Origin: Verrucomicrobiota bacterium
GTDB taxonomy: Bacteria; Verrucomicrobiota; Kiritimatiellia; SS1-B-03-39; UBA6053
DNA: 34,378 bases
Assembly (NCBI GenBank): GCA_020831635.1
Contig: JAFIGC010000047.1
Coordinates: 1-34,378, forward strand
Reading direction: 5' to 3'
Below are positions 17,046 through 25,158 of this stretch, piece after piece. The position numbers were made by a program, and so were the translations under genes. Within the stretch, counting starts at the first letter, position 1, and each line of letters opens with the position of its first letter. The notes under the pieces were generated by a model. It was given only the letters and a program-made list of their open reading frames with translations. It ran no database searches and was not told the origin of the DNA.

Positions 17046-17321
17046 AGTTTCTAAATGTAAGTCTTATTTGACGAACTAATTCTTACAATAAAATTCAAAA
17101 ACCATTCCGGCGTAGACAACGGTCTTGCAAATAATCAGCTGACATGCCCAGGTGGGGCGGGCGGATGGTTCCTGGGTGTGGGGCAAAGCTTTACAGATTC
17201 TCAGGCGTGGATTCAAAAAAATCGAGCGGAAGGGGTTGACAGCACGGAAAATAAAGCTATATAAAAGCATATATTATTGTTTGTTGTCTACTCGATTACC
17301 CAAGATAAAGGGATGCGAAAT
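17046..17321. promoter_or_regulatory. Intergenic control region between the divergent metal-efflux arms
   Basis: 276 bases between the first leftward gene (Cys-rich protein) and the first rightward gene (FMN lipoprotein). It is AT-rich at both edges. It contains the rightward promoter at 17236-17265 and an inverted repeat CCCAGG/CCTGGG (17147-17152 and 17171-17176) in a G-rich middle part. I cannot place the leftward promoter with confidence. No match to the CueR or CopY operator consensus is apparent. Confidence 0.5.
17236..17265 (+). promoter_or_regulatory. Sigma-70-type promoter for the FMN-lipoprotein gene
   Basis: A perfect -35 (TTGACA, 17236-17241) is followed after 16 to 18 bases by TATATAAA (17258-17265). 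Transcription would begin near 17272, about 50 bases before the start codon at 17322. It probably drives the whole rightward arm. Confidence 0.7.
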
Positions 17322-17786
17322 ATGATGAAGCCGAGCCAAACCAATATGATGATTCTCGTTGTCGCGGCAACTTTGCTACTTGCCGCATGCGTCTCACGAA
17401 AACCAATGACCACTGCCGAAGCGCGTTCACATCCCGATGCCACATATCGAGGTGCTTTTATTGATGAGGGCATTATTCAGGTAAATCTCCAATTCACACT
17501 TGTAGATGGAATGGTAACAGAGGCATCTTTCCGCCATCTTGTCGGGGCGATACCTGAATATAATCTGGATAACCAACAAGAGCCCTATCGATCAGTCGTG
17601 GCGCAATACGAGGAAGCATTACAGCACCTTGTCGGGAAATCTCTAAGGGATCACTTGCCCGACCTTTATGAACCCGGGGGTATCATTACCCTCGAAGTGG
17701 ATGGATACACTGGGGCCACCATTCGTTCCACGAAGATCATCTCCGCAGTTCGCGATGCGCTCAACAGGGGCCCGTATGAATTTTAA
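17322..17786 (+). CDS. FMN-binding domain lipoprotein
   Basis: 154 residues from the ATG at 17322, which has AGGG nine bases upstream; other in-frame starts lie just before and after. The lipobox L-A-A-C at 20-23 marks a lipoprotein. The rest fits an FMN-binding domain: TYRGAFIDEGIIQVNLQFTL, and near the end DGYTGATIRSTKI. The D-x-x-T-G-A-T core is the target of ApbE, which links FMN covalently to the last Thr in NqrC, RnfG and related proteins. It would sit on the outside of a membrane as an electron carrier. A promoter lies at 17236-17265. The DoxX gene overlaps its end by 11 bases. Confidence 0.78.
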   Translation: MMKPSQTNMMILVVAATLLLAACVSRKPMTTAEARSHPDATYRGAFIDEGIIQVNLQFTLVDGMVTEASFRHLVGAIPEYNLDNQQEPYRSVVAQYEEALQHLVGKSLRDHLPDLYEPGGIITLEVDGYTGATIRSTKIISAVRDALNRGPYEF

Positions 17787-18240
17787 GCGTAAATTGAAAA
17801 ATTGGAAAAAACTTTTTTCCACCTGCAGTCATCCGCCGGTAATTCTCATTCGGGGGATGATCGGGGTGGTGTTCCTGATCGCGGGGTTGCAGAAGTTCAT
17901 TTTTCCCGGAGAGATGGGTCCGGGACGTTTTGAGGAAATGGGATATGCCTACCCGGCGTTCACGGCCTACGCGGTTGGATTTTTTGAGGCGGGGGGCGGG
18001 GTGTTGATCCTGCTCGGGCTGGCGACACGGCTGGCGGCGGTACCCATCGCGGTGATTATGTCGGTGGCGATCATCACCACCAAGATCCCGCGTCTAGAGG
18101 CGGGCATTTGGGATTTTCTGCACGGGAGCCGTTTGGATTTCGCGATGTTGATGGGTGCGTTGTTTTTAATTTGGAGTGGGGCGGACCGGTTGTCGCTGGA
18201 CGCCAGGTTGGGGAAACGAAAAAGGGCGGGATTTTCATGA
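17776..18240 (+). CDS. DoxX family membrane protein
   Basis: 154 residues. The ATG at 17776 has AGGGG upstream and overlaps the previous gene by 11 bases. Four hydrophobic helices and motifs typical of DoxX: LIRGMIGVVFLIAGLQKFIFPG, then FEAGGGVLILLGLATRLAAVPIAVIM, then DFAMLMGALFLIWSGADRLSLD. The family includes small quinone-linked subunits and proteins in oxidative-stress membrane complexes. With the FMN lipoprotein next to it, a small membrane electron-transfer pair can be suggested; this is inference. Confidence 0.85.
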   Translation: MNFKRKLKNWKKLFSTCSHPPVILIRGMIGVVFLIAGLQKFIFPGEMGPGRFEEMGYAYPAFTAYAVGFFEAGGGVLILLGLATRLAAVPIAVIMSVAIITTKIPRLEAGIWDFLHGSRLDFAMLMGALFLIWSGADRLSLDARLGKRKRAGFS

Positions 18241-18388
18241 GCCCGTCGTGTGCGTGTAAATGGGCGGTGGCCCTCAGCTGATGTACGCGGCCAAGGCCAT
18301 ACACGCTTTTGGTCCTTTTTCTGTCTGGTGTCACAAGGATTTCACAAATACGGCTTGATTTCCTGAGTTCTGCTCATAGGAAATAAAT

Positions 18389-18781
18389 ATGACTTCCGTC
18401 TGCCGGCCACGTTTGATCCTTGGGTTCATCATGATTTTCATGATGACGATTTTACCTTTGGCCGAGGGGATGTGTTTTGACCGGGTCCATGAAGAAAAAC
18501 TGAATTGTTCCGGTGAACCAATGGCTACTGACTGTTGTGCGGGAGTTATTCTCTCCACGAATGACGATTGTTGCCTGCAACACCATGACTGCCTGGAACT
18601 CTCAGGGGAAAAGTTGCAATTTTTTCCCGGAGAGTCCATGAATGCTCCGACTTGTCCGGTGGTGTTTGAAGCGCCGCGGTCATTGTGCTCCCGGCAGTCG
18701 CGGGTTTCCTTCAGAATATTTTCGGCGGAGGGGCTGTCAACGGCCCGGCTTTCGACGCATCCACTGATTCTCCGCATTTGA
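18389..18781 (+). CDS. Small exported Cys-rich protein (possible family member 3)
   Basis: 130 residues, unknown family. A hydrophobic N-terminal segment (about 9-26, ending PLAEG) is followed by Cys29, 40, CC49-50, CC61-62, Cys68, 89 and 100. The double CC spacing (CC-x10-CC) resembles that of the two minus-strand Cys-rich proteins, but the C-x-C and terminal LQIW-x-C are missing, so relation is uncertain. AGGA lies eight bases before the ATG. It sits at the head of the second RND set, as the other two head or accompany the first. Confidence 0.5.
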   Translation: MTSVCRPRLILGFIMIFMMTILPLAEGMCFDRVHEEKLNCSGEPMATDCCAGVILSTNDDCCLQHHDCLELSGEKLQFFPGESMNAPTCPVVFEAPRSLCSRQSRVSFRIFSAEGLSTARLSTHPLILRI

Positions 18782-18850
18782 TCTCCAAAATCGACATCCC
18801 GTGACATTCCCTTACCGGAGTGTTTTTTGTGTCAATTTTGGAGGATTTTC

Positions 18851-20086
18851 ATGCGATTTTTTATTTGTTTTTTTTGGATGTATATCGGGGTATTCCCCCC
18901 CGTTTTTGCAGAGTCCACACCGGACTTCGATTCTTTTTTAAACCAAGTGATAGGGGCGCATCCTGACGTTTCCCGGCAGGTGTTGTTGTTGCGGGCCGCG
19001 GAGGAGGCGGTCCAGGCTTCGGGGAGTTCCCGCGCGACCGAACTGGAGATCCGGGGGGGTTCGGGCCGATTTTCGTCCGATTCCGCCACAGACGTAATCG
19101 AGGTGGAGCTTTCCCGCCCGGTTCCCGGATCGAATCGGGTGGCGGTCGGGCAATCACTGGCGACTATCGGGCAAAAACGTCAGCAGCTCGAACTGGAACA
19201 ACTTGTCCGGGACCTTTCCTTGGAGATCCGCACGGAATTGCTCACGCTGTGGCGGCTGAAGCGTGTGACCCTGTCTTTGGAGGAAAGTCGGGAGGAATGG
19301 CAGGGTATTCTCCGAATGGGAGAGGAGATGGTCCGGAATGGACATATGACTCCATTGGACATTCAACCGTACCGAATGAGCCTCTTGCAGGTTCAGCGGG
19401 ATCTTCGTGAGATGACCCGTGAAAAAGAGCGCTCGGAACGGGCGCTGGGACAGTGGGCGGAGGACGTTTCGCCGCCGGATCCCGAGGAGGTGTTCATTCT
19501 GCCCGAACACGAATGCGCCGCGTTCGAACGGCTTCCGCCCATCCGGGAAAGCCAGTTGGCGTTGGCGTTGGCGGAAGTCGACCTGCGCGCGGCGGTGTTC
19601 GCGGGGCGTGAGGAACCACGTTTGGGACTGTTTGTCGAGCACGAGCGGGAGGAGAATGGCGGCTCCGGTCATATGATGGGCGTGTTTTTCAGTGTTTCGC
19701 TTCCCTATCGGGCGGAAACGCATCAACGCAAATCCATGGAGCTTCAAAGGGATGCCGCCCGGGAACGTTTGCGAATGCGTGAGCGGGAGTGGCGAGTGGA
19801 GCTGTCGGCGCTGCGCGAGGAGACCGAAAGCGTGCGGGAAACCCTGAAGTGGTTTGACACGGAGTTGCTTCCACAGGCCCTTGAAGGTGTGGACCAGCTA
19901 AACCGCGCGGTGGAGGAGGGGCGAATGACCCCCTTGGAGCACGCCCTCGCACAGGTGGAGGTTCAGATGTTGCAACGCGAACGGTTGGAGTACCTTCACC
20001 GCCTTTCTCTTCTTCAGGCCCGGACACATCGTTGGTGCGGCCCTGACCCTGTGCTTTTTCTTTCCGGAGATGTTTCCCATGACTAA
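18851..20086 (+). CDS. TolC family outer-membrane efflux protein (second set)
   Basis: 411 residues. The start at 18851 has GGAGG seven bases upstream; the frame runs back to 18827 without better evidence. A signal peptide (1 to about 20, ending PPVFA) precedes long charged helices such as LEQLVRDLSLEIRTELLTLW and the second-half LRMREREWRVELSALREE, the two-part helical layout of TolC channels. It would form the outer-membrane exit of the second RND pump. Its end overlaps the adaptor gene by eight bases. It shows little similarity by eye to the first TolC protein (12642-13850). Confidence 0.85.
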   Translation: MRFFICFFWMYIGVFPPVFAESTPDFDSFLNQVIGAHPDVSRQVLLLRAAEEAVQASGSSRATELEIRGGSGRFSSDSATDVIEVELSRPVPGSNRVAVGQSLATIGQKRQQLELEQLVRDLSLEIRTELLTLWRLKRVTLSLEESREEWQGILRMGEEMVRNGHMTPLDIQPYRMSLLQVQRDLREMTREKERSERALGQWAEDVSPPDPEEVFILPEHECAAFERLPPIRESQLALALAEVDLRAAVFAGREEPRLGLFVEHEREENGGSGHMMGVFFSVSLPYRAETHQRKSMELQRDAARERLRMREREWRVELSALREETESVRETLKWFDTELLPQALEGVDQLNRAVEEGRMTPLEHALAQVEVQMLQRERLEYLHRLSLLQARTHRWCGPDPVLFLSGDVSHD

Positions 20087-21191
20087 TCATACGATGTTCC
20101 TGTTTTTGTTTGGCTTCCTTTTAAGTTCGACCGCCCGCGCCGAGCGCGCGGAAAACATCCTGATTCTGGATGAAACCGCCGTGAGAAATTTACAACTGGA
20201 ATCGACCGTGGTTTTTTTGGAACCGTTTGAGCGGACCCAAACCGTACTGGGACGGGTGGAGGTCTTGCCGGAGCGTCAGTCGGTGCTGAGTTCCCGGGTG
20301 CCGGGTCGAATCGTCTCGATTCTTGTGTCAGAAGGGCAGCGGGTGGAGTCCGGGCAGGCGCTGGCGCTTTTGGAGCCGCAGGCCGCTCAATCGGAAAGGC
20401 CTCCGCTGGAACTGAAAGCCCCGGCGGATGGGAGGGTCGTGCGGATGAATCTTCGGCTGGGGGCCACGGTGGATCCGGGGGAGGTGTTGATGGAGATATC
20501 GGACACCTCCCGGCTCCGCGTGGTGCTGCAACTGCCGGAATCGCTGACGGCCCGCATTCCGGATGCCGCGCAGGTCAGGGTGAAGGTACCGGGGCTGTCC
20601 AGCGATCTTCCCGTGGCTTCGATTGAACGGTTCGCGGATCACCTGGATTCAGCAAAAGGGTGGCTGGATGCTTTTTTGACCGTGGAGAATGCGGACGGCC
20701 GGTTGCGGCCGGGGATGCGGGTGGAGGGGGAGGTGATCCTGGATCGGCGGGAAGACGTGCTGAGTGTTCCCCGCGAGGCGGTGCGCGGGGATACGGCCCG
20801 TCCCGTGGTGTTTGTGAAAGATTTTGAACTTCCTCACGCCTTTCTGCGTTCCCCGGTGGTTTTGGGGAGCCGGAATGAATCCCGGGTGGAAATCCTGTCG
20901 GGACTTTTCGAGGGCGATGAAGTCATCACCCGCGGCTCCTATGCCCTCTCGTTCACGGGCTCGGGTTCGGGACCTTCGCTGAAAGAGGCTTTGGATGCCG
21001 CGCATGGTCATGAACACAACGAGGACGGTTCGGAAATCGAACCCGGGCACTCTTCAACCAGGGATGATCATGATCATTCGGACACTTCGCCACGGCCTCA
21101 TCGACCCTGGCTGCTCGGGTATGCGGCGGGGGTTACGCTGCTTTGCCTGATTCTCGGGGATCTGCTTCGACGCGCACGGAGGACGATTTGA
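20079..21191 (+). CDS. CzcB-type RND periplasmic adaptor with His cluster and C-terminal helix
   Basis: 370 residues from ATG 20079, nine bases after GGAG. A signal peptide (to about 22) leads into the adaptor fold: barrel-sandwich halves RVPGRIVSILVSEGQRVESGQ and LKAPADGRVVRMNLRLGATV, the beta-barrel region LRVVLQLPESLTARIPDAAQV, and a final domain with VPREAVRGD and LSGLFEGDEVITRGSYAL. Unlike the usual adaptor, a loop rich in His/Asp (about 311-343, with HGHEHN and DDHDHSD) then a hydrophobic helix (about 345-365) and a basic RRARR end follow. The His loop probably binds Zn2+, Co2+ or Ni2+; the helix would anchor the C-terminus. The stop overlaps the pump's ATG by one base. Confidence 0.87.
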   Translation: MTNHTMFLFLFGFLLSSTARAERAENILILDETAVRNLQLESTVVFLEPFERTQTVLGRVEVLPERQSVLSSRVPGRIVSILVSEGQRVESGQALALLEPQAAQSERPPLELKAPADGRVVRMNLRLGATVDPGEVLMEISDTSRLRVVLQLPESLTARIPDAAQVRVKVPGLSSDLPVASIERFADHLDSAKGWLDAFLTVENADGRLRPGMRVEGEVILDRREDVLSVPREAVRGDTARPVVFVKDFELPHAFLRSPVVLGSRNESRVEILSGLFEGDEVITRGSYALSFTGSGSGPSLKEALDAAHGHEHNEDGSEIEPGHSSTRDDHDHSDTSPRPHRPWLLGYAAGVTLLCLILGDLLRRARRTI

Positions 21192-24100
21192 TGTTGAATG
21201 CTCTGATTCGTTTTTCGATTCGCCGCCGGGGCTGGATTCTTTATGCCGCCGCATTTCTTCTCGTGTTCGGGGTGCGCAGCGCCATGCGGTTGCCCATGGA
21301 TGTGTTGCCGGACCTTACCAAACCGACGGTCACGCTGCTGACCGAGGCCCCGGGTTATGCCCCCGAGGAGGTCGAAATGTTGGTGACCCTTCCTCTGGAG
21401 AACAGCCTCTCGGGCATTGTCGGGGTCACGCGGGTGCGGACCGTGAACGATGCGGGTTTGTCCATGATTCAAATTGAATTTGACTGGGGGACGGATGTGT
21501 TCCGCGCCCGCACCCTGGTTCGGGAACGGCTGGTGACGGTTTCGGATGAGTTGCCTCCGGGGCTGGTGCCGCATGTCACTCCGGAAAGCTCGCTGATGGG
21601 GAATATTCTGCTGATTGCGCTTACGGACCCGACGGGCCAAATACCGATGGACGAGCTGCGGGTGTTTGCCGATGTGGTCATGGCGCGCAGGCTCCAGGCG
21701 ATTCCGGGGGTGGCCGAGGTGATTGCCATGGGCGGGGGCGTGCAACAACTCGAAATTCAACCCGATCCCGACCGGATGCGTGCTCTGGGAGTCCGTCGAT
21801 CCGAACTGCGTGAAGCTTTGGAGCAGGCCTCGCTCAATGCGACCGGGGGGGTGTTGATCGAAGATTCCCGTGAAGTGATGGTCCGTCTATTGGGGACTCA
21901 CATCGCCCCGTCCGTCATTGCGGAAACAATCGTGAGTACTGAAAACGGACAACGCGTGACCATGGGGGAAATTGCGGAGGTCGTTCAAAACACCGCCCCG
22001 ATGCGGGGGGATGCCGGTGTGGGGTCCCGGCATTTATCCGCCGGAGAAGGCGGCGGGTTGCGGAGTTTTCCGGGCATCATGGTGGATGTCACCAAAGCAC
22101 CGGGCTTCGACACCCTGTCCCTGACCCGACAGGTGGAGACGGTGCTTGAAGACCTGCGGGAGAATTTGCCAGGGGATGTGCGGATGCTGACGGTTTATCG
22201 ACAAGCTGATTTTATCGGGCTGTCAATTGACAATCTGGTCAGTGCGCTGCGTGACGGCGGACTGCTGGTTGCGGTGATTCTGCTGCTGTTCATGGGTAAT
22301 CCGCGGGTGGCGTTGATCGCGCTTTCGGCCATTCCGCTTTCGCTGGGCATTACGTTCATCGTTTTTGACTGGATCGGCGCCAGTGTGAACACCATGACCC
22401 TGGGCGGATTGGCGGTTGCGATCGGCCTGGTGGTGGATGATGCCATTGTGGATGTGGAGAACACCTACCGTCGACTGCGCGAAAATGCGGCTTCCCCGCG
22501 GCCGCTCTCCAAAGCGGATTTGATCTACAAAGCGTCTTTGGAGGTGAGATCCTCGATTTTATATGCCTCGGTTTCCATCATGCTGGTGTTCCTGCCCCTG
22601 CTGGCGCTGGGAGGAATTGAGGGCCGATTGTTCACACCCATCGCGGTGGCCACCCTGCTCAGTATGGCGGCCGCGTTTCTGGTGTCCATGACCCTGACCA
22701 ACGCCCTGGCCTATGTGCTGCTGAATCCCAAAGCGGGGGCGGCTCCGCGGGACAACTTTATTGTGCGCGGCTTGAAAAAACTGTTTGAGATCACCTGGCT
22801 GCGTTGGTGTCTGGCGGCCCCGCTGGTCTTGACCGGATTGTGCGTCCTGCTGACTGCGTGGGCTTTGCATGTGCATTTTCAGCTCGGGGATAATTTTCTG
22901 CCGACCTTTCAGGAGCCTTCCGCAGTGGTGGCCACCACCACTCCGCCGGGCACCTCCCTGGAGGAAACCACCCGCGTCGCCCATGTGATCAACGAATTGC
23001 TTCTGGCGATTCCCGGCGTCGAAACCGTGGGCTTCCGGGCGGGTCGGGCCGAAAAAGACGATCATGTGGTTCCTGTCTCCACCGTTGAGTTTGAGGTGGA
23101 GTTTGACCGGGCATCGGAACGAAGCCGGGAGGAGATCCTCGCTGAAATTCGGCAAACCCTGCGAGGCGTTCCCGGAACTTTCAGTGCGGTCAGCGCCCCG
23201 CTTGCCGACCGCATTGGCCACATGCTCAGCGGCGTGGCCGATCCGGTTGCGATCAAAATTTTCGGGCCCAATCTGGGTGAACTCGAACGCCTGGGCGAAA
23301 AACTGCTGGAAATCGCACGCACCATTCCTGAACTGCAGGAGGCCCGGTTGGAACCCCTCACTCCGGTTCCGCAATTGCGTATTGAGGTGGATCCGCATCG
23401 GGCCTCCCTGTATGGCGTGACCCCGGGAAGCGTCGTTGGAGAAGTGGGCGGACTCCTGGCCGGGGAAACGTTGTTGGAAATCCCCTTGGATGGACGCGCC
23501 CTTGCTTTGACCCTCAGGCTATCGGGGCGCTGGCGAACGAACCTCGAACAACTGGAACAACTTCCGCTGGAGCATGAAGGCGACCGCCTGGTCTTGCTCG
23601 GGGATGTCGCCCGGGTGGCGATGGCCACCGGGCCGGGGGTGATCCGCCGCGAGAACGGCAGTCGACGGCTTGCCATGACCGCGAAATCCTCCGGAGGCGA
23701 TCTGACCGGGGCGGTGGCGGAACTCCGTCGCCGCGTGTCCGGGGAACTGGTGTTGCCTACAGGCTACACCCTGACTTATGAAGGGGATTATGCCGCCAGA
23801 GCCGCGGCGGCCCGCACCATTCAATGGACCTCTCTGGTCGCCCTGATTTTGATCACCGCATTATTGCAAAACTACTTCCGCTCTTGGCGGCTGACCGCAC
23901 TGGTGCTGCTCAACATCCCCGTGGCATTGACCGGCGGAGTATTGCTGACCAGGCTGATGCTCAACACCGCCAGCATCGCCACACTGGTGGGTTACATCGC
24001 GGTGGGAGGGATTGCGCTGCGGAATGCCATCATGATGGTGTCCCATTTTTTGCATATTCTGCGGTATGAGGGCGAAGAATTTGACCTTTCGATGATCCGA

Positions 24101-24349
24101 AGAGGAGCCTTGGAGCGATTGTCGCCCGTGCTGATGACCGCGCTGACGGCGGGATTCGCCTTGCTGCCGCTTGTTTTCGCCCAGGGGGACAGCGGAAAAG
24201 AAATTCTCAATCCGGTGGCCGTGGTCATTGTCGGCGGCCTGATCAGTTCCACCTTTCTGGGACTGGGGCTGACCCCCACTCTCTTTTATCACTTCTGTCG
24301 AAGCGCCGCCGAAAAATCCATTCGATTAGACGCGCCCGCGACGGCCTAA
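21191..24349 (+). CDS. CzcA/CusA-type heavy-metal RND efflux permease (second set)
   Basis: 1052 residues, normal for the HME-RND family. The ATG at 21191 overlaps the adaptor stop by one base and has GGAGG upstream; the frame is open to 21143. N-terminal helix at about 14-32, then VLPDLTKPTVTLLTEAPGYAPEEVE, typical of the first periplasmic part. TM4 has GLVVDDAIVDVEN (412-424) with the acidic pair D416-D417 expected to carry protons. The second half repeats the plan, ending in TM helices LLPLVFAQGD and VIVGGLISSTFLGL. It exports metal ions with the adaptor and TolC encoded upstream. His-rich partners on both sides suggest divalent metals, but the sequence alone does not prove specificity. 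Confidence 0.92.
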   Translation: MLNALIRFSIRRRGWILYAAAFLLVFGVRSAMRLPMDVLPDLTKPTVTLLTEAPGYAPEEVEMLVTLPLENSLSGIVGVTRVRTVNDAGLSMIQIEFDWGTDVFRARTLVRERLVTVSDELPPGLVPHVTPESSLMGNILLIALTDPTGQIPMDELRVFADVVMARRLQAIPGVAEVIAMGGGVQQLEIQPDPDRMRALGVRRSELREALEQASLNATGGVLIEDSREVMVRLLGTHIAPSVIAETIVSTENGQRVTMGEIAEVVQNTAPMRGDAGVGSRHLSAGEGGGLRSFPGIMVDVTKAPGFDTLSLTRQVETVLEDLRENLPGDVRMLTVYRQADFIGLSIDNLVSALRDGGLLVAVILLLFMGNPRVALIALSAIPLSLGITFIVFDWIGASVNTMTLGGLAVAIGLVVDDAIVDVENTYRRLRENAASPRPLSKADLIYKASLEVRSSILYASVSIMLVFLPLLALGGIEGRLFTPIAVATLLSMAAAFLVSMTLTNALAYVLLNPKAGAAPRDNFIVRGLKKLFEITWLRWCLAAPLVLTGLCVLLTAWALHVHFQLGDNFLPTFQEPSAVVATTTPPGTSLEETTRVAHVINELLLAIPGVETVGFRAGRAEKDDHVVPVSTVEFEVEFDRASERSREEILAEIRQTLRGVPGTFSAVSAPLADRIGHMLSGVADPVAIKIFGPNLGELERLGEKLLEIARTIPELQEARLEPLTPVPQLRIEVDPHRASLYGVTPGSVVGEVGGLLAGETLLEIPLDGRALALTLRLSGRWRTNLEQLEQLPLEHEGDRLVLLGDVARVAMATGPGVIRRENGSRRLAMTAKSSGGDLTGAVAELRRRVSGELVLPTGYTLTYEGDYAARAAAARTIQWTSLVALILITALLQNYFRSWRLTALVLLNIPVALTGGVLLTRLMLNTASIATLVGYIAVGGIALRNAIMMVSHFLHILRYEGEEFDLSMIRRGALERLSPVLMTALTAGFALLPLVFAQGDSGKEILNPVAVVIVGGLISSTFLGLGLTPTLFYHFCRSAAEKSIRLDAPATA

Positions 24350-24374
24350 CCCAACCCCAAAGGAACCACATCCC

Positions 24375-24854
24375 ATGAAAAAAACAACCATCCCCGGCCT
24401 ACTCCTGCTTCTCGCCTTGACGCACGCGCAAGCGAACGCTCAACACGACCATGATCATGAACACGGTCATGATCATGATCATCCCCACCCGAAGGTGGAA
24501 CTGTCGGGCCGCCACCTCTCGCAAGCGGGCCAACACTTCGAGTTCCGTCTGCTGCCCGACAACCGGGCTGTCGTGATCCCCCTGAATGAAAAAAAAGAAG
24601 CCCTCGCTCCGGGGAATCAGGAAGTGCAACTCACCGGCGGAGATCGTTCCGCGCCTGTCCGCATCGCCTTTGAAAAAACCGATGTGCACTGGATCAGTAT
24701 GGAAGCTTTGCCCGACGTTCAGAATATGCCTGTGGTCCTGCGCGTAACCCACGCCGGGGACCGCCCCCTGTTTTTCAGGTTTCAACTGGATCGTCGGATT
24801 TGCGGTGAGTGTGGAAAAATGGAATATGCCTGTAGTTGCGACCACCATCATTAA
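24375..24854 (+). CDS. Exported His-rich metal-binding protein
   Basis: 159 residues. A signal peptide (1-22, ending AQANA) precedes a His/Asp run at about 23-42 (QHDHDHEHGHDHDHPHP). The middle is a beta-rich domain without a name that I recognise (VELSGRHLSQAGQHFEFRLL, VHWISMEALPDV). The end has Cys at CGECGKMEYACSC followed by DHHH. Both ends could hold soft or divalent metals. It is the last gene of the rightward arm, 25 bases after the pump, with AAAGGA before the ATG, so it is probably a periplasmic metal buffer for the second efflux set. Confidence 0.78.
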   Translation: MKKTTIPGLLLLLALTHAQANAQHDHDHEHGHDHDHPHPKVELSGRHLSQAGQHFEFRLLPDNRAVVIPLNEKKEALAPGNQEVQLTGGDRSAPVRIAFEKTDVHWISMEALPDVQNMPVVLRVTHAGDRPLFFRFQLDRRICGECGKMEYACSCDHHH

Positions 24855-24892
24855 GATTGGTCGTATAGGGCGTCTTCAAGAAGGCTTTAGGT

Positions 24893-24925
24893 TTGACAAA
24901 TCCTCATGTTATAACTATTGTTATA
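24893..24925 (+). promoter_or_regulatory. Promoter and palindromic operator of the AbrB-Doc pair
   Basis: The -35 TTGACA (24893-24898) lies 17 bases before TATTGT (24916-24921), which places the start of transcription at about 24928, the A of the antitoxin ATG. The palindrome TATAAC-TATT-GTTATA (24910-24925) covers the -10 element and is a natural autoregulation site for the antitoxin. Confidence 0.65.
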
Positions 24926-24927
24926 CC

Positions 24928-25158
24928 ATGAGCACACAAACCAAAGTACGGAAAATCGGAAATTCCATGGGCATCATTCTGCCCAAGGAGTCCTTGCAGG
25001 CCCTGAAAGTGAAGGAGGGCGACACGCTGTATCTCACCGAGGCGCCGAACGGGTCCTTGCAGGTGAATGTGGGGTCTCCACATTTCAACCGCGTGATGGA
25101 AATCGCGGAGGACTGCATGGATCAATACCGAAATGCATTGCGAGAGCTGGCGAAATGA
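24928..25158 (+). CDS. AbrB/MazE-type antitoxin
   Basis: 76 residues from ATG 24928. The swapped-hairpin DNA-binding domain is plain: KVRKIGNSMGIILPKESLQALKVKEGDTLYLTE. The C-terminal part (about 50-76) is acidic and helical, the usual toxin-binding tail. There is no ribosome site before the ATG, and a good promoter places transcription start at or next to this ATG, so the mRNA may be leaderless. A perfect palindrome overlaps the -10 element. The toxin gene follows with a four-base overlap. The open frame runs to 24805 but that part is outside the family. Confidence 0.87.
   Translation: MSTQTKVRKIGNSMGIILPKESLQALKVKEGDTLYLTEAPNGSLQVNVGSPHFNRVMEIAEDCMDQYRNALRELAK

Noticed and set aside
18241-18388. 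Possible gene between the DoxX and Cys-rich protein genes
   Set aside because: Short, with no frame of substance and no clear hairpin; TTCACAA-type words are repeated but too weak to call.
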